Position numbers and translations under genes: made by a program. Below are positions 32,314 to 39,730 of a stretch of 47,887 nt of DNA, in pieces. Origin of the DNA: CAIWXH01 sp964555675 (lineage in GTDB: Bacteria; Chloroflexota; Chloroflexia; Chloroflexales; Chloroflexaceae); the NCBI GenBank assembly GCA_964555675.1, contig CAZKTU010000022.1:1-47887 (forward strand), in the 5' to 3' direction. Under the pieces are notes generated by a model. That model saw nothing but the letters and a program-made list of their open reading frames with translations, had not been told where the DNA came from and searched no databases. Position 1 is the stretch's first letter. Each line of letters opens with the position of its first letter.

Positions 32314-32709
32314 ATGAGCAATGAGTTTCCGAGCGGCCAGGACATGGCCGAAGAGGCGGCGCGGCAGGCAGAGGCGGCCCGCAGCCGGGCCCGCGAGGCA
32401 ATCGGACAGGCGAGCGAGCAGGGGGGCAACACCCAGCTGAACGAGCGGCTCAACCAGGGCATCAGGACGGCCAGCAGGCAGATGGGGAGCCTGGCCCAGC
32501 AGGTGCGCCAGCGGGCGCCCGAGGGGCAGGCGGGCGAGGTGGCCCAGGCCACAGCGGGGGTTCTCGACCGGGGCGCAGACTACCTGCAGGGCGCCGACAT
32601 CGAGAGCCTACAGAGCGATCTGGAGCGGATGATCCGGCGGAGCCCGCTACAGGCCCTGGCGATCGGGGTCGGGGTCGGCTTCCTCATCGGGCGGACGCTC
32701 AAGCGGTGA
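32314..32709 (+). CDS. DUF883/YtxH-like membrane-anchored stress protein
   Basis: The 131-residue protein is mostly a charged, Ala/Gln-rich helix (residues about 10-90, AEEAARQAEAARSRAREAIG) followed by a hydrophobic anchor with a glycine-zipper look (ALAIGVGVGFLIGRTLKR, 111-128). This layout resembles ElaB/YqjD/DUF883 and YtxH proteins, which attach to the membrane and in some bacteria bind ribosomes in stationary phase. The start at 32314 is chosen over an upstream GTG (32272) because AAGGAG lies six bases before it. It probably shares a transcript with the SRPBCC gene. Confidence 0.75.
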   Translation: MSNEFPSGQDMAEEAARQAEAARSRAREAIGQASEQGGNTQLNERLNQGIRTASRQMGSLAQQVRQRAPEGQAGEVAQATAGVLDRGADYLQGADIESLQSDLERMIRRSPLQALAIGVGVGFLIGRTLKR

Positions 32710-32799
32710 GGGAGCACTGAGCGAGAAGAGCTACGGCCAGGGGCACGGCGGGCGCGCATGATTGACCCCGTGGCTCACGCGACGATGTAGACAGGACAC

Positions 32800-33171
32800 T
32801 CAGGCGGCGCCGGGCAGGGGAGGGATCTCGCCGGCGGCGGCGGCGTCGAGCATGAGGTGCGTGAGGCGATAGGCCTCGGCGCAGTCGGGGCACGACCAGA
32901 GGTGCCACCAGAGGGAGGGGAAGGCCTGGGCCGCGGCGGCGGGGTCGGCGCGCTCGAGCTCGATATAGGGGGCGAGGGCGGGCTGAGCCATTGCGCAGGT
33001 GAGGCGGGGGAGCGTGTCGGGAGGGGCCATGTCGAGCGAGGCGGCCATCAGGAGCAGGGCACCGCGACATGAACTACAGCCGGCAATATGGGCGATAAGC
33101 TCAGGGCTGATAGAGCTGATCAGACCGTGGTGGAACGCTCGTTCGATCTGTGCGACCACCTCAGAGCACAT
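32800..33171 (-). CDS. Soluble zinc-binding anti-sigma factor
   Basis: The 123-residue protein has two His-x3-Cys-x2-Cys motifs: HIAGCSSC (28-35) and HLWSCPDC (90-97). This is the ZAS-type anti-sigma zinc site, here duplicated. There is no transmembrane segment, so it is cytoplasmic. It lies 174 bases downstream of an ECF sigma factor gene on the same strand, so it probably sequesters that sigma factor. A terminator-like hairpin and its own promoter (TGG-TATACT, 33233-33241) separate the two genes. The ribosome-binding site AAGGCAGGG is weak. Confidence 0.8.
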   Translation of the reverse strand: MCSEVVAQIERAFHHGLISSISPELIAHIAGCSSCRGALLLMAASLDMAPPDTLPRLTCAMAQPALAPYIELERADPAAAAQAFPSLWWHLWSCPDCAEAYRLTHLMLDAAAAGEIPPLPGAA

Positions 33172-33232
33172 GCTACCCTGCCTTACAGCGCCTTATATCT
33201 CGGAGCATGTCAAACGGTATCTTTCTCTTTGC

Positions 33233-33241
33233 AGTATACCA
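33233..33241 (-). promoter_or_regulatory. Extended -10 promoter of the anti-sigma gene
   Basis: The minus strand reads TGG-TATACT in the context CCTGTGGTATACTGC, giving a leader of about 55 bases. The sigma gene has an almost identical element at 34491-34499. Confidence 0.65.
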
Positions 33242-33283
33242 CAGGGCGAGAATAATTCGAGGTACAGATCGTTAAACAGTATC

Positions 33284-33327
33284 ACCCCGACCAGCTATAG
33301 CCGCTCTCCGCGATAGCTGGTCGGGGT
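33284..33327 (-). terminator. Perfect 15-bp hairpin between sigma and anti-sigma genes
   Basis: Arms 33284-33298 and 33313-33327 pair perfectly over 15 bp (loop 14). On the minus strand it begins 19 bases past the sigma stop and is followed by GATACTGTTTAAC. It is likely a terminator or partial terminator that sets the sigma to anti-sigma ratio. Confidence 0.65.
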
Positions 33328-33345
33328 AAATGCTCCGTCGAGCAC

Positions 33346-34131
33346 TTAGTCGCCGTGATGCTCCCATGCTCTGACGCGCTGCTCGCTGCGCAGGATGGTC
33401 AGGGCGTGGTTGAGCAGAGCGTGGACGCGGGGGATACTCAGGTTGAGCCGATTGCCGATCACGCGCAGGGGCTGGTCCTCGTTGAGCCAGAGGTGGAAGA
33501 CCACCTGCAGGCGCGTGTCAGGATGTTCGGCGAGCACACCGCTGAGCAGGGCCTGGAGGGAAGCGGCCATGGCCACCTCCTCGATCGAGTCGTCGGAGGG
33601 ATAGTCCAGCTGCTCATCGTCGCCCTGGGCGTCGAGCGAGCGAGCGCCGACAGGGGGGCGGCGCTTGCGGGTGTTGGCGGTGCGGAATGAGCGCGCAATC
33701 CGGTTGCCGATGACGGTGAAGATCCAGGTCTGCAGGCGGCTCTCGTAGCGAAAACCGGGCAGAGCGAGCCAGATATCGGACAAGACCTCCTGGGCAAGAT
33801 CCTCGTAGGAGATCGTGGCGATATCGACGAAACCATCGTGGCGCAGACGTGAGGCGATCAGGCGCACCACCTGTCTGCTCCAGGTGTTCCACTGCTCCGC
33901 ATGTTGCGGGTGCTCACAGTCTCGAAGGGCGGCAACCAAGGCGTGATCAGCGTGAAAGTTGCAGATCACCGTGCGCAGGCGTTCTTCGGAGCATGGTGCA
34001 ATGTCGAGGCAGATGGCGGTAAGTTGTTCGGCATACCTGCGTAGCTCGTCCGAGCTAAGCCCCCACTGATGAGACTGGTTGAGCGTAGCCGCGACAAGGA
34101 AGCACCGCTCGGTCGCAGTGCGTCCGGTCAA
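33346..34131 (-). CDS. ECF-type RNA polymerase sigma factor
   Basis: The 261-residue protein has a sigma region 2 at about 85-150 (ISYEDLAQEVLSDIWLALPGF, SRLQTWIFTVIGNRIARSF) and a region 4 helix-turn-helix at about 200-255 (RVIGNRLNLSIPRVHALLNHALTILRSE). There is no region 1.1 or 3, so it is ECF class. It has an unusual N-terminal extension of about 80 residues containing several Cys and His. The only usable start is TTG (34131) with AAGGGGG seven bases upstream; no ATG or GTG precedes it in frame before a stop. The gene upstream encodes a CPBP protease, and a zinc anti-sigma gene follows. Confidence 0.9.
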   Translation of the reverse strand: MTGRTATERCFLVAATLNQSHQWGLSSDELRRYAEQLTAICLDIAPCSEERLRTVICNFHADHALVAALRDCEHPQHAEQWNTWSRQVVRLIASRLRHDGFVDIATISYEDLAQEVLSDIWLALPGFRYESRLQTWIFTVIGNRIARSFRTANTRKRRPPVGARSLDAQGDDEQLDYPSDDSIEEVAMAASLQALLSGVLAEHPDTRLQVVFHLWLNEDQPLRVIGNRLNLSIPRVHALLNHALTILRSEQRVRAWEHHGD

Positions 34132-34551
34132 GTTCGTTCCCCCTTGTTTGGCCCCCTACCAGCGATGTTCGCGCCGCGGGCGAACTGCAGACCGTCCCGC
34201 AGGTTCTCCCTACCTGTGGGCCGGTCAATCTGCCCCTTCGCAGATTACCCGGGCCGAGCGCCGCTAACCAGGGCGATGGATGATGGACGGTCCTCCTTGA
34301 GGCACGCCCAGGCCGGACACAGAGATCTGCGCGACACCTGGAACTTTAGAGGAGGAAATGGGCTGACCGCATCACGGTGCGATAGCCAGCGTAGCTGAGC
34401 TTGCCGCAAGACGATTCCGGAGCGGAGAGCGAGGATGGGCGGCTGAGGAGGTGTGTGGGGTCTTTATGAATCTGGGCTTACGACCCCCCAAGTATACCAC
34501 AATGGATCGCATTCTCACCTTTAAATCCAGTTAAAAGCATAGCGCGCCGCG
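34132..34551. other. Long structured leader of the sigma factor gene
   Basis: The 420-base gap contains the sigma promoter (TGG-TATACT at 34491-34499), implying an untranslated leader of about 350 bases. Two stable stem-loops lie near its 3' end: 34200-34216 (CAGGT arms) and 34227-34246 (AATCTGC with GCAGATT), the latter nested in an outer GGCC pairing. I do not recognise a known riboswitch, tmRNA, RNase P or SRP RNA here. Confidence 0.45.
34491..34499 (-). promoter_or_regulatory. Extended -10 promoter of the sigma factor gene
   Basis: The minus strand reads TGG-TATACT within ATTGTGGTATACTTGG. It predicts a transcript start near 34484. Confidence 0.6.
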
Positions 34552-35466
34552 TTATTCAGGTAGTTCGCGGCCCTTCCAGGCCAGCCAGAAGATAGCGCCC
34601 AAGGCCGGCGCCGCACAGGCGGCGGCGATCCAGGGCACGAGCGCCAGCAGCGGCCCGGCGGCCTGACTGCTCAGCAGCGGTATCAGCAGCAGCATCGTAC
34701 AATTGGCCAGCCCGTGAGCCAGGCTTACGCCCAGGAGCGAACCGCCACGCCGCACAACGTAGGCGAAGAGATAGCCGCTTACGCAGGCGAATACGACAGC
34801 GATAGGCGAGCCATAGCCGATATGCATGGCGCCAAAGAGGAGCGAGCTGACGACGATGCCGCCGAGGCCGAGGGCCTGCCAGGCAAGCTGCTGCAGAATG
34901 CCGCGGAAGATCAGCTCTTCGAGCAAGCCGGTCGCGATGATCAGGCTCAGGGCCGCGACGACATACCCTACCTGGCCCCCGGAGACCTCAAGGGGGGGCG
35001 GGCGCATGATCTGGTATTCGACGAGGCCAAGAGAAACTCCGCCGGCGGCAATGGCGAGCTGCAGCGGCAGACGACCCGTGACGAAGCCCAGGTCGCGGGC
35101 CGGCAGCCCGAGCTGACGGATCACCTGCCAGGCCGCCAGAAAGAGCGGGACGGCTATGGCCGGATACCAGAGCAGCTGCGGGAGGCGCGCGAGCGGCAGA
35201 CCTAGCGAAACAATGCGGACCAGCGGCAACAGAGCGAGGCCGAGGGCCAAACGGCTCAGGGCCTCGTCGCGACCGACGACGCGGTAAGCCACAAAGAGGA
35301 TCAGCAGGGCGAGAAAGGCCGCAAATCCAAGCTGGGGGCCGACAATGGTCGTGAGCAGCTCGGCGCCGCCAAGCAACCCCAGGGCCGCCCAGGCAAACCA
35401 GAGCCGAGCGGCGGTGACGCCGTTGCTGTGGGTGAGCAGCACCCCGCGCGGTGGTGGAGAGATCAT
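34552..35466 (-). CDS. CPBP-family intramembrane metalloprotease
   Basis: The 304-residue polytopic protein has about eight hydrophobic segments and the CPBP/Rce1 (Abi) catalytic set: EELIFRG (EExxxR, about residue 184), FGAMH (FxxxH, about 211) and HGLAN (HxxxN, about 252). Such enzymes cleave within the membrane and process prenylated or bacteriocin-like substrates. The ATG (35466) has only a weak ribosome-binding site, but its gene lies 12 bases after the small membrane-protein gene, so translation may be coupled. It ends the minus-strand surface-glycan run. Confidence 0.88.
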   Translation of the reverse strand: MISPPPRGVLLTHSNGVTAARLWFAWAALGLLGGAELLTTIVGPQLGFAAFLALLILFVAYRVVGRDEALSRLALGLALLPLVRIVSLGLPLARLPQLLWYPAIAVPLFLAAWQVIRQLGLPARDLGFVTGRLPLQLAIAAGGVSLGLVEYQIMRPPPLEVSGGQVGYVVAALSLIIATGLLEELIFRGILQQLAWQALGLGGIVVSSLLFGAMHIGYGSPIAVVFACVSGYLFAYVVRRGGSLLGVSLAHGLANCTMLLLIPLLSSQAAGPLLALVPWIAAACAAPALGAIFWLAWKGRELPE

Positions 35467-35478
35467 AGGTTCACTCTG

Positions 35479-35703
35479 CTAGAGAGCTTCGAGCACACGG
35501 GCGGCCAGGCTTGAGAGAAAGATGATGACGAGCGGTATGAGCGCGACATTCAGGGCCTGGCTGAGCCTGCGCATCCGCTCGCCGGCGAGGCTGCTACTGA
35601 CCTCTTTGGTGATCAGCAGGCCGACCATCACGATGGTCGCCAGAAGGGCGAGGCCGCCAAGGTACCCGTCTGAAGCCGTCGCCATGGTCGTCGTCAGGAT
35701 CAT
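35479..35703 (-). CDS. Small membrane protein of unknown function
   Basis: The 74-residue product has two hydrophobic helices (YLGGLALLATIVMVGLLIT and ALNVALIPLVIIFLSSLAARVL) joined by a charged loop (KEVSSSLAGERMRRLSQ). The ATG at 35703 has GGAGG four bases upstream, which outweighs a longer reading from 35820. It matches no family I can name. It precedes the CPBP gene by 12 bases, so it could be a substrate or partner of that protease. Confidence 0.7.
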   Translation of the reverse strand: MILTTTMATASDGYLGGLALLATIVMVGLLITKEVSSSLAGERMRRLSQALNVALIPLVIIFLSSLAARVLEAL

Positions 35704-35816
35704 GCTTCCTCCACCGATGTTAAGAGCCATGCGCCCAATGCGAGTTACCTTGAGCGACATGCCCATGAGACAAACCTGAGCTTGGGCCAGGGAGCCATAC
35801 CCCCCGCCGCCGATGA

Positions 35817-37592
35817 TCAATTCGGGCTACGTAAGGCGCCTTCGAGATTCATATTCACCTCCAGTGGGCTATTCTGGCTACAGGTCATCGCCCCACCGAA
35901 GGGATGGCTCTGGTAGCACTCGATATCAGCCTGCCCAAGGGCAGGGAGACGCAGGTCGAGGCCAGGCGCGACAAACTGTCGCACCGCCCCGCTCTGAGCT
36001 GGGGCCACGAGCGTACGCGCCCGGGGGTCAGTGTAGAACTCGCCCGCCTGGGCGCCGGCGCGAATGCCAAAGTTAGGGCCATAGGTGACGAAACGGAACT
36101 CGCCCTGATCGCCCGTCGGGACATCGCTGTCACAACGCAGCGTGTCGCAGTCTGCGATACGGCTTGGTGTGTTGACCAGAAACTCGTCGAGCCCCGAGAT
36201 GACCACGCGCGCGAAGTCGAGGCGCCACGGCTCATATCCGACAGGATCGAGGCTGGCGACCTGGAACTTCCGCACGCCATTACTCCCCTCGGCTTCGGCC
36301 TCGGCGGCCTGATTCGGACAGGCGGCGGGCTGCAGGTCCGCGTCTGAGCGCGCATGCTGCGACTTTCCGTGGTCGGCCATGAGATGAAGATCGGCGGCCA
36401 GCACGCCGCCCTGGTAGACGGCCATGTCAAAGGTATGGAAGCGGACGCAGGCCGCCTTCGCGGCGCTCGCCGTCCCAAAGTGGTGGGTGACAATAAACTC
36501 GACACCGTTCGCGCTGAGAAACCGGTAGACCTTGAAGCCCTCGTGGCGCTCATCGACGCCCGACTTCCCCGCAGCATAGCCGAAGGCGGGCTTATGGGCG
36601 CCCGGGTTCGAGCCGTGCTCATGGTGGAAGTAACACCAGTAGAGCGGGTCAATCTGGGGATGCCAGGTGCGATAGGTCTTGCCGTCAGGCCCTACCGTCA
36701 CATATTGATCGTGGACCCAGGCCGGACAGGTCTGGTTGGGCCGGGGGCTCTCTTGCCCAGCGGGGCTACTCGGCGCGACCGACGGCTTGCCGTCGGCTTC
36801 GGCCAGCAGCACGAGGTAGGTGGACGCCGGAGGCGGATTGGGCCGGCTCGGATCCTGGACGGCGCCAAGCCAGGTATCGCCAGCCGGGAGGGCCCGCGTA
36901 TAGGTCGGCAGAGACTCGCCGTCGATCACCGCAGCCCCGCCAGGCGCCCAGGCCGCGAGCCAGGCCGGGGGCTCCGTCGCGCCCCGCCAGACGATCGCGA
37001 CCTGCGCCGGGCGGTTCAGGGTGAGCTGAAGCCAGCGCTCGAGCGACAGCACGGTGTTGATCTCGCGGCTCGGCGTGTTGAGCACGTCCCAGCCGGCATA
37101 TGGGCCGGGATCGTCAACCCGCATGGGGCCGTCACCCGGGTCCAGATTGAGCCCTGCTGCAAACTGCCTCGGGCGATAACGGACAAACTCGTAGTCGGGC
37201 TGAGGCCCCGCGACCAGATAGGCCTTGAGCAGTGTCGCCAAGGGCGCGGGTGACGGCGGGGGACTCGAGGCGCCCCGCGGCTGCACGATGTAGGGAAGGT
37301 AGCTAGCCACCGGCAGCACAGAGCCGACCGCCGGCACAACCGGCCGATCCTCGCCAGCTACCTGCGACGAGTCACGCTCACCCGACCGGCAGAGCAGGTC
37401 GGGTGCCGCGAGACCAGCTGAGCGAGGCGCAAGAGCCTGGTCGCAGTAGAACTGGGCGGCCGGCTGAAGCTCCTCTGCGCGGGCGAGCGCGTGCGGTGCA
37501 TCCTTTTGCGCCCAGGCCCCCGGGATCAGGCCGGCGCCAAGCAGCAGACCACAAAGCAGCAGCAGGTGACTCTGGCGAGGCGCAGTTGGCAT
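35817..37592 (-). CDS. Secreted protein of unknown function with His/Cys-rich segments
   Basis: The 591-residue protein has a signal peptide (LLLLCGLLLGAGLIPGAWA, cut after about residue 28) and no transmembrane segment. A Pro-rich stretch lies at about 110-120. The middle contains WCYFHHEHGSNPGAHKP (about 327-343) and FIVTHHFGT, plus HLMADHGKSQHA. These clustered His residues look like a metal site. Twelve or so Cys are scattered in the chain, suggesting disulfides. Function is unknown. GGAGG lies five bases before the ATG (37592), and the DUF1616 gene ends 33 bases upstream, so it is probably in the same operon. Confidence 0.7.
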   Translation of the reverse strand: MPTAPRQSHLLLLCGLLLGAGLIPGAWAQKDAPHALARAEELQPAAQFYCDQALAPRSAGLAAPDLLCRSGERDSSQVAGEDRPVVPAVGSVLPVASYLPYIVQPRGASSPPPSPAPLATLLKAYLVAGPQPDYEFVRYRPRQFAAGLNLDPGDGPMRVDDPGPYAGWDVLNTPSREINTVLSLERWLQLTLNRPAQVAIVWRGATEPPAWLAAWAPGGAAVIDGESLPTYTRALPAGDTWLGAVQDPSRPNPPPASTYLVLLAEADGKPSVAPSSPAGQESPRPNQTCPAWVHDQYVTVGPDGKTYRTWHPQIDPLYWCYFHHEHGSNPGAHKPAFGYAAGKSGVDERHEGFKVYRFLSANGVEFIVTHHFGTASAAKAACVRFHTFDMAVYQGGVLAADLHLMADHGKSQHARSDADLQPAACPNQAAEAEAEGSNGVRKFQVASLDPVGYEPWRLDFARVVISGLDEFLVNTPSRIADCDTLRCDSDVPTGDQGEFRFVTYGPNFGIRAGAQAGEFYTDPRARTLVAPAQSGAVRQFVAPGLDLRLPALGQADIECYQSHPFGGAMTCSQNSPLEVNMNLEGALRSPN

Positions 37593-37625
37593 GGCAACCT
37601 CCAGGACAACCGGTAACCGTAGGCA

Positions 37626-38549
37626 CTATTTTGCGAACTCTCCCACGTCGATCCAGAGTCGGAGGGTCCGATATGGCCCATCCTGCCCGTTTCGGAAGAG
37701 CAGGATATCGACCAGCCGGTCATCGCCGGCCCAGGGCATCAGCCAGGATATGGGCTGCTCGCGCGACTGGCCCGAGGCCAACTCGAGGGGCTCGGAGGAG
37801 GCCAGCCTCTGGCGATGGCCGCCGGCCAGCGGGTCGACAGCCCAGACCTCGACGTGGTAGCGCTGAGGCGCACCCTCGCGGTTGGCGATCCCGACCGTCA
37901 CCGAGACAGGCTGGTCGCTCGTCGCCATGCGCGGGTAATCCTCGGCCAGGCCACCCTGACCGAGGAGATAGAACTCGGTGAGCTGCGGGCCCGGGTCAGC
38001 CGCCAGCACAAGGCGCACCATCAGCAGCGCGCCGATGCCGAATGCACAGACACTGACGAGGTAGCGCAGTTGTGTCGGGCCGGCCAGGGCGCGCCAGCGG
38101 GCGAGGGCCTGGATTGGCGGCGGGCTGTAGGCCTGACCGGCGGGCAGCAGGGCCCGACGACGCCAGAGGGCGACGCCGGCGAGGCTGATCAGCCAGAGCG
38201 CCAGGGCGAGGGTGATCGGGGCGGGCTTGATCCCCCAGGGCGAGTGGTGGAGCAGCAGCGCGAGCATGGGCATGGTCGCCACACTCAGGCCAAAGCTGAG
38301 GGCCGCCCGGATCATGCCGTCGGCCACACGGCGCTGCGGAAGGAGCGCGGCCACCAGGGCGTAGCCGGGCGCGAGCAGCCCCGCGATCAGACCCAGGGGC
38401 GCGCGCAGCGGCCAGGGCAGCGCGAGGAGTGCAGTCGGCAGCAGCAGCGCCAGGCCGACGAGCAGCGCCAGATCGTAGGTATTGCGCAGATTCAGGGCTT
38501 GCTCGCGAGAACGCGCCACACCCTGTGACAGGGGCTGATCAATGTTCAT
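37626..38549 (-). CDS. DUF1616 membrane protein
   Basis: The 307-residue protein has about five N-terminal transmembrane helices and an extracytoplasmic C-terminal beta-domain. The TEFYLLGQGGLAEDYP and VTVGIANREGAPQRYHVEV segments (about 195-235) are the DUF1616 signature. The ATG (38549) overlaps the end of the preceding glycosyltransferase gene by 11 bases. Biochemical function is unknown; DUF1616 genes often sit in surface-polysaccharide loci, as here. Confidence 0.82.
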   Translation of the reverse strand: MNIDQPLSQGVARSREQALNLRNTYDLALLVGLALLLPTALLALPWPLRAPLGLIAGLLAPGYALVAALLPQRRVADGMIRAALSFGLSVATMPMLALLLHHSPWGIKPAPITLALALWLISLAGVALWRRRALLPAGQAYSPPPIQALARWRALAGPTQLRYLVSVCAFGIGALLMVRLVLAADPGPQLTEFYLLGQGGLAEDYPRMATSDQPVSVTVGIANREGAPQRYHVEVWAVDPLAGGHRQRLASSEPLELASGQSREQPISWLMPWAGDDRLVDILLFRNGQDGPYRTLRLWIDVGEFAK

Positions 38550-39723
38550 GGGGCACACCCCCTTCGTTCTCAGGCTCTCCCTGGCCGACGGTGCAGGGCT
38601 GGACGACTACCCGCTTGTAGAGGGCGAAGGTCTCGCGCGCTGCGCGCGCCCAGGAGAACTGAGCGGCTCGGGCGAGCCCGCGCCTGCGCAGGGTAGCGCG
38701 CAGCGATACATCGTCGAGGGCCTGCTCGATCGCCGCGACCAGGCTGTCGACCGAGTAGGGATCAACCAGCAGCGCCGCGTCGCCGACAACCTCGGGCAGT
38801 GACGAGCAGTTCGAGGTCACCACCGGCGTAGCGCAGGCCATCGCCTCGAGGGGCGGCAACCCAAAGCCCTCGTAGAGCGACGGGAAGACGAAGAGCTCGG
38901 CGGCGCTGTAGATAGCGGGCAGATCCTCATCGGCGAGGTAGCCGGTGAGGCGCAGCGCAGCGCCGAGATCGAGCCGGGCCAGGGTCTGCTCGATGCCGGC
39001 CAGCTTCCACTGGCGCGGCCCGCCGATCACCAGGGTGAGGCCGGGCCGCGCGGCGCGGGCCCTGGCGAAGGCCTCGAGCAGGCGCGCGATGTTCTTGCGC
39101 CCATTGACCCCGCCCAGATAGAGGATATAGGGCTGGGCAAGGCCGTATTTCGCCAGGATAGCGCGCCGGTGCACGCCATCGGGGACAGGTTTGAAGCGCG
39201 GGTCGATGCCTTCGCCGATCACGTGGACGCGCTCGTCGCGCAGGGCGAGGTGGCGAACGAGATCAGCTTTCGAGCAGGCGCTGACCGTGATCACTGCGTC
39301 GGCCCTGCGGGCGAGGGGCGGCAGGTGCCAGCGGTAGCGCCAGTTGTCGAGGCGATTGTGGGTCTCGGGCTGGAGGTAGGGGAAGGCATCGTGCAAGGTG
39401 ACGATGCGCCGCACGGGCCTGGGCAAGCCAATCCAGGGCGCGATCCCATTCGGGTCGTGGACGAGATCGAGTCGATAGCGCCGCGCCGCCGCGGCGAGGG
39501 CGACATTCCCGGCGGCCAGGAGCGCTGGAAGCAGCCGACACCCCGGGAGAGGGCAGCGCTCGAACTGCCGCCACAGACCGTTGGGGTCCTCACGCTCGGT
39601 CGTCAGCAAGACGATCTCGGGCGCGTCGGGCTGAGCCGCAAGGGCGCGCAAGAGATCGGCCGCATAGCGACCGATCCCCGTCGGCTCTCGGTCGAGACCA
39701 TAGGTGAGATAGCCAACCCGCAT
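38539..39723 (-). CDS. GT4-family glycosyltransferase
   Basis: The 394-residue cytoplasmic GT-B enzyme transfers a nucleotide-sugar-derived residue to a growing glycan. It shows the N-terminal YGLDREPTGIGRYAADLLRAL, the central ILYLGGVNGRKNIARLLEAF, and the family's sugar-nucleotide site FVFPSLYEGFGLPPLEAMACATPVV (about 295-320). The acceptor is unknown. The ATG at 39723 is preferred for GT4 alignment; no strong ribosome-binding site is seen and the preceding gene stops eight bases upstream. Confidence 0.93.
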   Translation of the reverse strand: MRVGYLTYGLDREPTGIGRYAADLLRALAAQPDAPEIVLLTTEREDPNGLWRQFERCPLPGCRLLPALLAAGNVALAAAARRYRLDLVHDPNGIAPWIGLPRPVRRIVTLHDAFPYLQPETHNRLDNWRYRWHLPPLARRADAVITVSACSKADLVRHLALRDERVHVIGEGIDPRFKPVPDGVHRRAILAKYGLAQPYILYLGGVNGRKNIARLLEAFARARAARPGLTLVIGGPRQWKLAGIEQTLARLDLGAALRLTGYLADEDLPAIYSAAELFVFPSLYEGFGLPPLEAMACATPVVTSNCSSLPEVVGDAALLVDPYSVDSLVAAIEQALDDVSLRATLRRRGLARAAQFSWARAARETFALYKRVVVQPCTVGQGEPENEGGVPHEH

Positions 39724-39730
39724 CATCGAC

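Noticed and set aside
34132..34551. tmRNA, RNase P, 6S or SRP RNA in the sigma gene leader
   Set aside because: Characteristic conserved segments of these RNAs are absent.
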